NCBI RefSeq assembly: GCF_014192395.1 | Contig: NZ_JACHXW010000004.1 | Span: 373,277 to 437,276 of the forward strand | Length of the DNA stretch: 64,000 nt | Direction: 5' to 3' | Source of the DNA: Paenibacillus endophyticus | GTDB lineage: Bacteria > Bacillota > Bacilli > Paenibacillales > Paenibacillaceae | Part shown: positions 44,028 to 52,679 of the stretch, one piece after another | Position numbering within the stretch: position 1 is the stretch's first letter | How the letters are laid out: each line of letters opens with the position of its first letter | Notes under the pieces: model-generated | Seen by the model: the letters and a program-made list of their open reading frames with translations, nothing else | Databases searched by the model: none | What the model was told of the DNA's origin: nothing | Translations under genes and position numbers: made by a program

Positions 44028-44579
44028 ATGGATATCGGAACCACAATACGGACAATTCGAAAGCGAAAAAGTATCACCATCGCTCAAATATGTGAAACAA
44101 CCGGACTCTCCCAAGGTTTCATGAGTCAGGTTGAAACAAATAAAACGTCCCCTTCCATAGCGACACTGGAAAACATAGCGCAAGCCCTGCACGTACCTTT
44201 AGCCTATTTGCTATTAAAGAAAGATGAACGGATGAGCTTTGTTCGGAAGGATGAACGAAAAATCACCACAAGCGGTCCGGAAAAATTAAAAGTCGAGCAT
44301 CTTAGCTCTACGAAGAACGTTAAAATGATGCTCGTGGAATTTCCTCCCGGCGCGTCTACAGGAGCTGCGCCTCACGCACATGAAGGTGAAGAAGTCCATA
44401 TCGTCATTAAAGGAAGCGTATATGCGGTGCAGGGAGAGGATGCGGCTGAGTTCGAAGAAGGCGATTCATTCAGCTGGAATGCGTGCACGCCACATTTAGT
44501 AAGAAACATTGGCGAGGACACAGCAATTGTTTTGATATCCATCTATACAGAAAATGAGAATGGTCAAGATCTGATTTAA
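44028..44579 (+). CDS. XRE family regulator with cupin sensor domain
   Basis: About 183 residues: an N-terminal HTH_3 (IRTIRKRKSITIAQICETTGLSQGFMSQVETNKTSPSIATL) and a C-terminal cupin_2 (GAAPHAHEGEEVHIVIKGSV ... EGDSFSWNACTPHLVRN) with His and Glu positioned for metal or ligand binding. ATG at 44028 with AGAGGTG upstream; a GTG three codons earlier is rejected. Divergent from the quinone-type esterase/dioxygenase genes and a possible regulator of them. Confidence 0.87.
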   Translation: MDIGTTIRTIRKRKSITIAQICETTGLSQGFMSQVETNKTSPSIATLENIAQALHVPLAYLLLKKDERMSFVRKDERKITTSGPEKLKVEHLSSTKNVKMMLVEFPPGASTGAAPHAHEGEEVHIVIKGSVYAVQGEDAAEFEEGDSFSWNACTPHLVRNIGEDTAIVLISIYTENENGQDLI

Positions 44580-44599
44580 CTTTGCAGAGGAGACTCTTC

Positions 44600-44812
44600 A
44601 TGCTGCTTCAACGTTTCTCTCCACTACCGGAACTGTCTCCATATATAGACGCCCTGCTTTTGCAAGAGGATTTTAACCGGACAAACTTCGCTAACCGTCA
44701 CCCTGTCAAAGTATTGCCGTCAGCCATGACCGTTATAGGCATACAATATGGACAGCCGATGAAACGTTTGGAGAACGGCAAGACATTCGAAACAACTTCC
44801 TCCACAGGCTAA
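44600..44812 (+). pseudogene. N-terminal fragment of an AraC-type regulator
   Basis: 70 codons from an ATG with GAGGAG upstream. The sequence FSPLPELSPYIDALLLQEDF and VKVLPSAMTVIGIQYGQPMK is the start of the N-terminal domain of a group of AraC regulators (PSPxLxPYIxxYW ... LPxxxxxIxxQ). A stop ends it after about one quarter of the usual 270 residues, and neither DNA-binding helix follows. A hairpin comes 20 bases later. I take it as a truncated gene. Confidence 0.55.
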
Positions 44813-44830
44813 CATTTATATTATGAAGAC

Positions 44831-44863
44831 AATAGCCTTCCCGCAATCAACGGGAAGGCTATT
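44831..44863. terminator. Hairpin terminator after the regulator fragment
   Basis: AATAGCCTTCCCG and CGGGAAGGCTATT pair perfectly (13 bp) across a seven-base loop, followed by CTTAG. It ends the XRE-cupin transcript. Confidence 0.75.
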
Positions 44864-44960
44864 CTTAGCAATAACTTGTCGCATTTTCACAATGAGCCGA
44901 CTTCGATGGGATGATAAGATCGGGATACAATAGTTATTCATGACAAGGAGTTGTATCTAA

Positions 44961-45403
44961 GTGTCCAATATAAATACGAAAACAATCGGGAAAGATTATC
45001 CGTACGAATCGAGATATGCGACGGTAAACGGTCATCGCCTCCACTACATGGATGAAGGAATCGGCGCCCCGGTTGTTTTCTTGCACGGTAACCCAACCTG
45101 GTCATACGCGTTCCGCAATGTAATCCCCTACGCGCAGAACGCAGCGACTCAGAGCAGGGATGGCCGTTCATGCGAGGTCAAAGCGTATTTATCGTGGGTA
45201 TGATGCTGTTGTTCTATGCCACTCCTAGCTGTACAGTACGCGAGCCCCAGCTCGACTGGTGCCGGAGCCATCTACAAAACCTTACGCTCTTCGATATCGG
45301 GAAAGGCTTCCACCATCTATTGGAGGAGAATCCTCATGCGATTGGCCGTGAATTGCAGCGCTGGCTGCAGCGAGTAAATGAAATGATGACGCATTCGCTA
45401 TAA
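44961..45403 (+). pseudogene. Internally deleted haloalkane dehalogenase gene
   Basis: The first 45 codons from the GTG at 44961 ([16 protein letters not shown] and [20 protein letters not shown]) match the N-terminus of haloalkane dehalogenases, including the HGNPTWS oxyanion loop. The frame then changes, and 45170-45403 encodes the C-terminal end (LLFYATPS ... LQNLTLFDIGKGFHHLLEENPHAIGRELQRWLQ) with the catalytic His region. About 160-180 central codons, including the nucleophile Asp in the HDWG motif, are missing. AAGGAG lies upstream of the GTG. The gene cannot make an active enzyme. Confidence 0.8.
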
Positions 45404-45429
45404 CATGAATAGGTTTAGGCACAACAATA

Positions 45430-45458
45430 AGGCAGACGCCCCAGCCGGGCGTCTGCCT
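45430..45458 (-). terminator. Terminator after the GHL6-type glycosidase gene
   Basis: AGGCAGACGCCC and GGGCGTCTGCCT pair perfectly across five bases. On the minus strand TTATTGTTGT follows. It lies 13 bases past the stop at 45472. Confidence 0.8.
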
Positions 45459-45471
45459 ATGATACTCTCAA

Positions 45472-47439
45472 TTATTCGTAGTCGATGACAACCATTTGAT
45501 GACATTCCAGCACGGGTACGGTGTAGGAAACGGTTTCCTTCTCGCAGCTGAACGGAAGCGGTGTCAGTTGCGGTGCAAGATATACCTGCTTCACGGACTT
45601 GGCCGTCCGAACGGAAACCTCCACATCATATATGGGGACGATATCCTCAATCACTTCAATCCCTTCGCCCCGACGTACCGGAGACGCGTAGAGCAGGTGA
45701 TTGACCAGCCGATTCTCTTCCTTCTGCTCTTGCAGCGTGACCACGCCTTGCGCAGGCAAGCTCGTTTGCAGCGTCTTGGCTGTAAGCAGCCGATTCAGCG
45801 CGAACAGAACGACTTCTCTCAAGATCAAGCTTCCTTTGGTCGCATAATCCTCAAACACATTCCAGGCGATATAGATGCCGTTGCCGCTCTCTACCATCCC
45901 AGGTCCACCATAAGTATAGCTGCTCGGCGTATGTTGATGCGAGCAGAACGTAAATACGTCGCGGTTGAAGTACGGATCTTCGCGTTGTCCCAGCTCGGTT
46001 CCGCCGGCTAGCTCGACCTTTTGCCCCTGGGAATAGAAAATATAGGAGGTCGCTCCCAAGCTGCCAGGCTTAAAGGATGGCCGAAAATAATCGGGACGGA
46101 ACGGATTCGTCCCTACATGCCTTACACCAAGATCGATTACAAATCGATTGCCTTCAGCATCAAGTCCGGACCAGCCCGTCGCGACTATTTTACCCCCCTG
46201 CTGCAGATAAGACTCCAATTGGCCTTGCAGCCCGTCATCCACCGCCACGTAATCCGGGAGGATCAACACCTTATAGGCAGTAAAATCTTGCTCCTTATCG
46301 ATGACGTCAAACAGTACTTTTCCCTCAAGCAGCATCCGTACCGCCCCGGCATCCGAATGCGTATTCCGAGCCTCCGCCATCGCATGTACGCCGGTTGCTT
46401 CTAACGACAGAAGCGCCACGTCCGCAACGTTCGTCGTCTTCACGCACCATGCTTCCTTGCTCTTAATGTCGCTATAAGCTGCGCCGATCAAAGCATAGGT
46501 TGCTTCATCCATGTATCCGTCGGGATGCAGCTGGTCGCCAATGGAGCAGCGTGCGCCATTCGCGATGCTGAGCGCTGTTTCATAACGCAGCGCGTTCGGG
46601 TGCTTAAAGCCGCCGAATTCCCCCCAGGATGTATGGAACTTTCCGGTCATGCCAAGAAATTCAACGTCTAGCGTCTGCGCGTACCTGGCCGAAAGCGGGA
46701 AATGGTCATAGCCCCAGCCACCCGTCGGCAACGATTCCAGCTCCAAATGACTGTTCATAACAGCTAAGTCGCGGCGGCCTCGAGCGATATGCCCGCCATT
46801 ATGGAAGATCGGCAGCCCCGGCTTCACCGATTCAACGGTTTCCTTTACCTTTGCCGTATAATTCGCGTACGTATTCTCCCATAGAAGACGCATCACAGCC
46901 ACTTCCCGAGGATCGTTTCCTTCCTGCCGTACGCTCTCGACACAGCTATGGCAGTAGCAATTGCGCACCCCGACTATATCAAGGAATAAGCCGTCTGCGT
47001 CATAGCGGGACAACATTTCGCGAATTTGTTCGAGCAGAATATCCAGGTAAGGTGAATTCATGCAAAACTGATGATAGCCAGGCTCCATGAAGCCATTAGC
47101 CCAATTCGTATGATCATTCTCGTCGCGGATCAGCCATTCCGGATGGCGCCTCGCCAGCTTCTCGTCCAGGCCGGCCGATAAGTATACGGGCGTCTTAACG
47201 TCAATTTCATGTGCCGCCTCAATAGCGGCGCCAAGCAAATCGAAGCCAAGCCCCGGATGAATCTCATTTGCTTCTGACGGATGGTAAGCCCAGCCGTGAT
47301 GGCATTTGGAGAATAGCGTGATGGAATCGACATGGCCAAGCTGCAGCATCTCCTGAAACTGTTTCTTGTCAAAACGGGCTCCGATCGGTGAAATCGCTTC
47401 GGAAGTGTGAAAATCTAAATGGACCTGACGGAATCGCAT
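45472..47439 (-). CDS. GHL6-type putative glycoside hydrolase with trimerisation-like domain
   Basis: 655 residues. The N-terminal TIM-barrel part (MRFRQVHLDFHTSEAISPIG, DSITLFSKCHHGWAYHPS, DADGLFLDIVGVRNCYCHSC) is the hypothetical glycosyl hydrolase 6 pattern. The middle (about 365-480, VLILPDYVAVDDGLQGQLESYL and GGKIVATGWS) resembles the beta-galactosidase trimerisation domain of GH42, and the C-terminus is beta-rich. There is no signal peptide. AAAGGAAG precedes the ATG. Divergent from an AraC regulator that probably controls it. Substrate unknown; members of the group occur in gut and soil polysaccharide clusters. Confidence 0.72.
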   Translation of the reverse strand: MRFRQVHLDFHTSEAISPIGARFDKKQFQEMLQLGHVDSITLFSKCHHGWAYHPSEANEIHPGLGFDLLGAAIEAAHEIDVKTPVYLSAGLDEKLARRHPEWLIRDENDHTNWANGFMEPGYHQFCMNSPYLDILLEQIREMLSRYDADGLFLDIVGVRNCYCHSCVESVRQEGNDPREVAVMRLLWENTYANYTAKVKETVESVKPGLPIFHNGGHIARGRRDLAVMNSHLELESLPTGGWGYDHFPLSARYAQTLDVEFLGMTGKFHTSWGEFGGFKHPNALRYETALSIANGARCSIGDQLHPDGYMDEATYALIGAAYSDIKSKEAWCVKTTNVADVALLSLEATGVHAMAEARNTHSDAGAVRMLLEGKVLFDVIDKEQDFTAYKVLILPDYVAVDDGLQGQLESYLQQGGKIVATGWSGLDAEGNRFVIDLGVRHVGTNPFRPDYFRPSFKPGSLGATSYIFYSQGQKVELAGGTELGQREDPYFNRDVFTFCSHQHTPSSYTYGGPGMVESGNGIYIAWNVFEDYATKGSLILREVVLFALNRLLTAKTLQTSLPAQGVVTLQEQKEENRLVNHLLYASPVRRGEGIEVIEDIVPIYDVEVSVRTAKSVKQVYLAPQLTPLPFSCEKETVSYTVPVLECHQMVVIDYE

Positions 47440-47566
47440 AAGTGGTATCTTCCTTTCCGGTTCGTATAGCTTAACTATATAAGCTCCACGTTCCGCCGGA
47501 CAGGTTCATAAGCGACTTTTTATAGCATGTTTTCTACCTTCCAAGCAGGAAGTGTGTGATACAATT

Positions 47567-47580
47567 AGAAAACGCTTACC
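47567..47580. promoter_or_regulatory. cre-like catabolite control site
   Basis: AGAAAACGCTTACC matches the CcpA consensus TGWAANCGNTNWCA at 12 of 14 positions. It lies between the divergent GHL6 and AraC genes, 22 bases before the AraC start, where a bound CcpA would block transcription. Confidence 0.4.
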
Positions 47581-47601
47581 CTGAATAGGAGATGTCCCGC
47601 G

Positions 47602-48471
47602 ATGCGCTGTCTGGAACTAACGATCCCTCCACTCCCCCAATTGTTGACAATCGGCCATTCCTTCTGGCCGCCGGGACAGCAGCACTTTGTCCGGTCGTTC
47701 AACGTTTACGACATGTTATTCGTCATGCAAGGAACTTTGTATATAACGGAAGACGATGTCCAATACGAGATCAAGGAAGGCTCCATACTTGTGCTCGAAC
47801 CGAATCTCACCCATGTCGGTCATCGCCCCTGCGAAGAAACGACTGAAATTTATTGGATCCATTTTGTCCATCCGGCACCCGTGCGAAATATCGACAACGG
47901 GCAAATTCCGTGGTCCGTCCCTTCTGCCAAAGGAACCGATCATGATGTCGCGCCGCACCGGCAGGTTATGTATATTCCGAAATTCACCAGCGTTCACAAC
48001 CTTGATGTTGTCCCGTTCCTGCAACGGATGCTGGAGCTGCATCATTCCTTATCGCCCAAAAGCTCCTTGCCGCTTCAGACGCAGCTGGCCGGCCTGTTCG
48101 TTGAGTTGCAAACGGCGTTGCGAACGCAATACGTACCCCGGTCCAGACTACTCTGCGACCAAGCGATCGCCTATCTGCAGCAGCATTTGACCAGCCCATT
48201 TGATGCCAAGCATATGGAGCAGTCGCTTCACTTCCATTTCGACTATATCGCCCGCTGCCTCAAGAAACATACGGGAATGAGCCCGCTCCAGTATATGCAC
48301 GATCTGCAGATCAGGACGGCCAAAGCACTGCTTGAAAACACGGATCTCTCCGTATCCGAAATCGGTCTACGGGTAGGCATCGAGAATGCCAACTATTTCA
48401 TTCGTTTATTTCGCAAACATACCGGAAAGACGCCGGGTCAATATCGGTCTGCCCGAATAGGCATGGCCTGA
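47602..48471 (+). CDS. AraC family regulator with cupin-like sensor domain
   Basis: 289 residues. N-terminal AraC_binding cupin region (NVYDMLFVMQGTLYITEDDV, EGSILVLEPNLTHVGHRPCEE) and a C-terminal double helix-turn-helix (FDAKHMEQSLHFHFDYIARC ... TDLSVSEIGLRVGIENANYFIRLFRKHTGKTPGQYR). ATG at 47602 has TAGGAG ten bases upstream. Divergent from the GHL6-type glycosidase gene and probably its activator in response to the sugar product. Confidence 0.9.
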   Translation: MRCLELTIPPLPQLLTIGHSFWPPGQQHFVRSFNVYDMLFVMQGTLYITEDDVQYEIKEGSILVLEPNLTHVGHRPCEETTEIYWIHFVHPAPVRNIDNGQIPWSVPSAKGTDHDVAPHRQVMYIPKFTSVHNLDVVPFLQRMLELHHSLSPKSSLPLQTQLAGLFVELQTALRTQYVPRSRLLCDQAIAYLQQHLTSPFDAKHMEQSLHFHFDYIARCLKKHTGMSPLQYMHDLQIRTAKALLENTDLSVSEIGLRVGIENANYFIRLFRKHTGKTPGQYRSARIGMA

Positions 48472-48557
48472 CAAACAGCCGTTCACCGCTTGGCGGGATG
48501 ATGAAGCGCGTACCTGTATTCTTTCGAAAGTTCCTCACGGAAATGACCAAACAAAAG

Positions 48558-48599
48558 AACCTCAGCCTCCACTTCTCGGTGGATTTTGAGGTCCTTTCG
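48558..48599 (+). terminator. Terminator after the AraC gene
   Basis: GAACCTCA and TGAGGTCC with inner CTCCAC/GGTGGA pairing form a hairpin followed by TTTC, about 90 bases after the stop. Confidence 0.7.
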
Positions 48600-48652
48600 C
48601 ATGTCAATTAAAAATATCGAATGTCGTATAACACGATTGGGTCAGCCTCTAG

Positions 48653-48682
48653 TTATACATGTTTACGTTATACATGTTTACG
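48653..48682. repeat. Two tandem copies of a 15-bp unit
   Basis: TTATACATGTTTACG is repeated exactly twice (48653-48667, 48668-48682), followed by a partial third copy TTAT. It lies 31 bases beyond the FhuF-like stop. Confidence 0.7.
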
Positions 48683-48712
48683 TTATTCTTGGACGAACAA
48701 GCCTTATATCGT

Positions 48713-49480
48713 TTAGCTCTTCAATATAGGACAGTTCGTGCAGTATTCTTTAACATTGGAGACTTCATAGTAGAAGCAGCAAGTTTTACGAATCCGCAGA
48801 TATGGATTAGAAGCAGATGAACATGTCGGTTTTCCGTAAAAACGGCCCAACGGATTTTGTTTTTCCCCAAATAGCGCTCCAGGAGCCTCGTGAATCAAAT
48901 ATTGAAAGTCAACTCGTCCATGGGCTTGCCCATGCTGTTCTCCCGTTACCCCGATTCTTTTCTCATAAAGCGAGAATACACGAACGGCAACATTCTCCCA
49001 TAGAATAGGCTTGGGCACATTGGCAACGCTGGACATGACGGCAATTAATTTCCCTATATTACCAGCGAAAAGGCCTTGGATGACCGAATTGCGCCATTCA
49101 TGCCGTTCAGCAGCTTCGGGCATAACCGCATCTGCAAAGGCTAAACTTATATGCGCTAACCCGGAATGACTCTGTGAAGGTTCAATCAAGCAATTCTCGG
49201 CAGATAAATCCAGTCCTTTGTTGTACGCCGTCATGGCGTAAAGCAAAGGAACAGCCGTTATGAAGGCGTATCGTTTGAAAAACTGCGAAGCTGTGATCAT
49301 CCGAGACGGAGATTGCAAAAGCGCTGACAATCTATCCAGATACGCAGAACATCTCTCTACGTCGAGCAATTCCGAAGCTCTCACCGAAGAATCGGAACGG
49401 CTTGCATCATATTCGCACAAGCCCCACTCCTGATTTAAGTATTCCCATTCACCCTGTGCAATTCGTGATAGCTTGTTCAT
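48713..49480 (-). CDS. FhuF-like ferric siderophore reductase
   Basis: 255 residues. The body fits the FhuF/IucA-related reductase fold, and the C-terminal motif RKTCCFYYEV with KEYCTNCPIL gives the CC-x10-C-x2-C arrangement that holds the [2Fe-2S] cluster in FhuF. It should reduce imported Fe(III)-siderophore in the cytoplasm to release iron. Its ATG at 49480 lies 35 bases after the binding-lipoprotein gene, in the same direction. No Fur box was identified. Confidence 0.85.
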   Translation of the reverse strand: MNKLSRIAQGEWEYLNQEWGLCEYDASRSDSSVRASELLDVERCSAYLDRLSALLQSPSRMITASQFFKRYAFITAVPLLYAMTAYNKGLDLSAENCLIEPSQSHSGLAHISLAFADAVMPEAAERHEWRNSVIQGLFAGNIGKLIAVMSSVANVPKPILWENVAVRVFSLYEKRIGVTGEQHGQAHGRVDFQYLIHEAPGALFGEKQNPLGRFYGKPTCSSASNPYLRIRKTCCFYYEVSNVKEYCTNCPILKS

Positions 49481-49515
49481 ACAAAAACCTCCCAGGGCTC
49501 TACGCTCGAGCTGAA

Positions 49516-50529
49516 TTAATGGAGTGCATCAGCGATCTGATCGACGATTAAATCGATTGCAATGGGACCATAATAGCCAATCCACTGCGCTGTATTCTCT
49601 GCATATACCTGATTTTCCTTAACCGCATTCAGACTTTTCCAAATCGCCGTGTTCTGAAATTCAGTCGTAAGCTCCAAGTTCGTATCGTCCTGGAGCAAAA
49701 ACATATGATCGGCAGCCAATTCAGGAAGCACTTCAAGCGAAATCATCATACTTGAATCCTTGCTGTTCACGGCCATTTCCGGTGGAGTCAAGCCTAGATC
49801 ATCGTATAAAATCTGAGAAGTTCGATGTGCGGTCGTTTGGAGCCTTATCATGGCATCTCTAGGCCGGATCAGTGCAACCGTTTGATCCTTCATTTTTACT
49901 GCCAATGCCGCTTTTAGCTCGCTTATTTTTTGTTTGTATCCATCAACCAGCTGTTGCGCCTCTTGCGGCTTATTCAAAATTTGCCCAAACTTCAGCAGTA
50001 CGGTCCGCCAATCCTCGTTGCGCTCTAGTGAAATCGTTGGTGCGATTTTGAGTAATTCATCGTAAATCTCGTCATGGAATTCAGTGGCAATGATTAGATC
50101 CGGTTCGATTGCTATGATACCTTCAAGATTTGGCTCCACATATGTTCCGAGCAGCGGAATATTTCCCATCTTATCGCCCAAGTATGGAGGAAGTCCGTTG
50201 TCGGTTTCGGCTACTACGCTTCCCGCCGGCTGATATCCGAGCGCCAGCATTTGATCTGCGTATTGAACATCCAACACTACGATTTTCTCCGGTACCTTCT
50301 CAAGCGTCATTTCTCCTTTCAGATGCTGAATAGTGACCGGTGCTGGAGGAACTGGCTCCGCTTCGGAGTGGCTATTTTCGTTCTGCTCACTTGTCGCTTG
50401 CGATTGATTCGTCGTTCCTGCCTCTGCCTTATTGCTGCCTTGATTGGAGTTGTCTGAGCATGCGCCTAGAATCATGACTAAGCTTACTAACAAGAAAAAG
50501 GTCCACGCTAATTTGTTCCTTGGATACAT
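49516..50529 (-). CDS. Iron-siderophore ABC transporter binding lipoprotein
   Basis: About 337 residues from the ATG at 50529 (GGAGGAATC upstream; 33 earlier codons rejected). Lipobox ILGAC gives Cys about 24, followed by a Ser/Glu/Asn-rich linker, then a class III periplasmic-binding fold: PEKIVVLDVQYADQMLALGY, IAIEPDLIIATEFHDEIYDEL and the C-terminal YYGPIAIDLIVDQIADAL. It should capture a ferric siderophore outside the membrane. No permease or ATPase is adjacent. The protein is clearly related to the C-terminal half of the AraC fusion encoded next to it. Confidence 0.88.
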   Translation of the reverse strand: MYPRNKLAWTFFLLVSLVMILGACSDNSNQGSNKAEAGTTNQSQATSEQNENSHSEAEPVPPAPVTIQHLKGEMTLEKVPEKIVVLDVQYADQMLALGYQPAGSVVAETDNGLPPYLGDKMGNIPLLGTYVEPNLEGIIAIEPDLIIATEFHDEIYDELLKIAPTISLERNEDWRTVLLKFGQILNKPQEAQQLVDGYKQKISELKAALAVKMKDQTVALIRPRDAMIRLQTTAHRTSQILYDDLGLTPPEMAVNSKDSSMMISLEVLPELAADHMFLLQDDTNLELTTEFQNTAIWKSLNAVKENQVYAENTAQWIGYYGPIAIDLIVDQIADALH

Positions 50530-50647
50530 ATGTATGATTCCTCCGCTTCTTAATTGAGAATGACACTCATCGTCACTTACAACACTATAACGACTCGCCT
50601 TATGATCTTCAATGGATATTTGCGCCAATCGCTATAGATTAAGGCGT

Positions 50648-50702
50648 CAAAAAAACACTGCTGCTCAAATCGACAGATCTGAATGCAACAGTGTTTATTT
50701 AA
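50648..50702 (-). terminator. Terminator after the Btr-like gene
   Basis: On the minus strand AAACACTGTTGC pairs with GCAGCAGTGTTT and is followed by TTTTGAC. It lies 55 bases past the stop at 50754, so the Btr-like gene and the lipoprotein gene are separate transcripts or are attenuated. Confidence 0.75.
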
Positions 50703-50753
50703 GAAATGGATGATCAAACGATAGTTCATTCCTGTACTTTAGGTTATGCTAGC

Positions 50754-52535
50754 TTATTTCGCATCCAAGAAAACTTCCGCTACTTGATCAACTACCTGAT
50801 TCATAGCTATAGGACCGTAATACGCAATCCAAATGCTCGCTTCGGCGTGGTAAACATGATGATGCTGCACGGCACGCAAATTTTTCCAAGCAGCCGTAGT
50901 CTGGATCTCATCGGACCAAGCCTTATATTTATTGTCGGTCAACATGAAATAATGATCTGCATCCAAATCCGGCAGACCCTCCAAAGAAAGAATGGAGCTG
51001 GTTCTTTTACGGTCAAGAGCCAGCTTCGGCGGATACAGCCCCAAATCTTTGTAAAGAATCGCCGCCGTACGATGCGCGCATGTATGCAGCCTAATGCTAT
51101 TGTCCTTCGGCCGGATAAACGTCACGGACTGCCGATGCAGCTTTGCTGCGAGCGCCGATTTCAAAGTATTGATTTTGTGTTTGTATTGCTGCAAAACTTG
51201 TTCCGCCTCACGGTTTTTGTCCATAATTCGTCCAATGATTCGCAGCGTATCCCTCCAATCACGGTTTCGCTCAAGCATGATGGTCGGCGCTAACCGAGAG
51301 AGGTTTTCATAAATGTCCATCTGGAACTCCGTGCAGATGATCAGATCTGGCGCCAAAGCACGCAATGCTTCAAAATCAGGCGCAGCCAACGTTCCCAAGG
51401 GCATGATCATGCGCAGATTCTCAATCATATGCTCCGGAAAGCTGTTCCTATCATTCGTTACCATGACACTGCCGGCCGGCTGCTCGCCAAGTGCCAGCAT
51501 ATGATCCATAAACTGGGGATCCAGCACTGCAATTTTCTGTGGCTGCCGCTGGAGCAGCAGCTCCCCCTTCAGATGAATAATCGTCCGTTGTGATCGTCGG
51601 ATAGCGACTTGCAGCGGAACAGACCACGCCATCTCTTCGCTGCAAGCTGATACCAGACCAAGCGTTAAAGCATTATTCTCCGGTTCGGCACTTTTGGCCT
51701 GCAGCATTGATTCTCGATAAGCGCTGGGAGAAACGCCCGTATACCGCTTGAATAACCGGCTGAAATAGTAGCTGTCTGTATAACCAACGGCCTCCGCAAT
51801 ATCCTTGAGCCCCGCATTCGTACGAGATAGCAATGCTTTGGCCTTTTCTATACGGACCTGCACGAGATAATCAATCGGACCAAGATCAAGACGTTTGTTG
51901 AACATTCTCTGCATGGTGCGAGGGCTGGAATGCAATAGCTTTGCGAGTGTATCTGCTGTGATCGGTTCGGCAAAATGCTCATCCATATACCTGGCAGCCT
52001 GCAGTACGATATCTGGCGTCTCGTCCTCCTGTTGCTGGTGCTGAAGTTGCCCCATTAGCTCACAAATGATTTGATAAAAATATGATTTCACATGTAGCTT
52101 CGCCATCGCCTCGGGCTGGCTCCATCCCTGCTCCATTTGGGACAAGGTGATAAGCAGCGGAGCAGCATGGCCGACCGCAAACCCATACTGGACATCAAAC
52201 GGTTCCGTATGTTTCATCAATTGAAGCAAATCTTGGCTGCACGGGAGCGGTAATGATGCCGAATATTGTATCATGTAATATTCAACAGGGTCGGTAATGT
52301 CCATGATCGTAAGAACTGTACCTTTACCGGCGTGGAAAACATATCCATTCTCTACTGTGTGCTCCTTTCCGTCCAACAGAACTCGCGCACGACCTTGTAT
52401 CGCGTATAGTAGAAAACTCGACGAAAGCTGGGACGTATGCGAATGCTCGCCAACCGGAAGCTTGGTACGCTTCACATCAATGATCTTCAGCGAAACATGA
52501 TTCCAAAGTATGAGGTGATCCTCTACAATCATCAT
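50754..52535 (-). CDS. Btr-like AraC regulator fused to a siderophore-binding domain
   Basis: 593 residues in three parts: an N-terminal cupin-like region (about 1-150), an AraC double helix-turn-helix (about 180-280; ITADTLAKLLHSSPRTMQRMF, DIAEAVGYTDSYYFSRLFKR) and a C-terminal periplasmic-binding-type domain (about 325-593) with no signal peptide. This is the layout of B. subtilis Btr, which binds ferri-bacillibactin in the cytoplasm and activates its uptake genes. ATG at 52535 has TTAGGAG upstream. Likely activator of the adjacent lipoprotein and reductase genes. Confidence 0.9.
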   Translation of the reverse strand: MMIVEDHLILWNHVSLKIIDVKRTKLPVGEHSHTSQLSSSFLLYAIQGRARVLLDGKEHTVENGYVFHAGKGTVLTIMDITDPVEYYMIQYSASLPLPCSQDLLQLMKHTEPFDVQYGFAVGHAAPLLITLSQMEQGWSQPEAMAKLHVKSYFYQIICELMGQLQHQQQEDETPDIVLQAARYMDEHFAEPITADTLAKLLHSSPRTMQRMFNKRLDLGPIDYLVQVRIEKAKALLSRTNAGLKDIAEAVGYTDSYYFSRLFKRYTGVSPSAYRESMLQAKSAEPENNALTLGLVSACSEEMAWSVPLQVAIRRSQRTIIHLKGELLLQRQPQKIAVLDPQFMDHMLALGEQPAGSVMVTNDRNSFPEHMIENLRMIMPLGTLAAPDFEALRALAPDLIICTEFQMDIYENLSRLAPTIMLERNRDWRDTLRIIGRIMDKNREAEQVLQQYKHKINTLKSALAAKLHRQSVTFIRPKDNSIRLHTCAHRTAAILYKDLGLYPPKLALDRKRTSSILSLEGLPDLDADHYFMLTDNKYKAWSDEIQTTAAWKNLRAVQHHHVYHAEASIWIAYYGPIAMNQVVDQVAEVFLDAK

Positions 52536-52679
52536 ATAATGTCAACTCCTAAGAAGGTTCTTTATTCGGCTAGAGTCGTTAAGTCTATCTGTTTCATTAT
52601 ATACTTGATTGCATGATTTCGCCCTTCTGGGAATGTTTCTGCTTTTATAACAAATCATTTATAGCTTACCGTTAATTAG

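Noticed and set aside
45170..45403. Short plus-strand frame as an independent gene
   Set aside because: Its sequence is the C-terminal end of a haloalkane dehalogenase, in line with the fragment at 44961, so it is part of one broken gene.
46021..46404. Plus-strand frame opposite the GHL6-type glycosidase
   Set aside because: The opposite strand has full-length domain support; this frame has no recognised motif or ribosome binding site.
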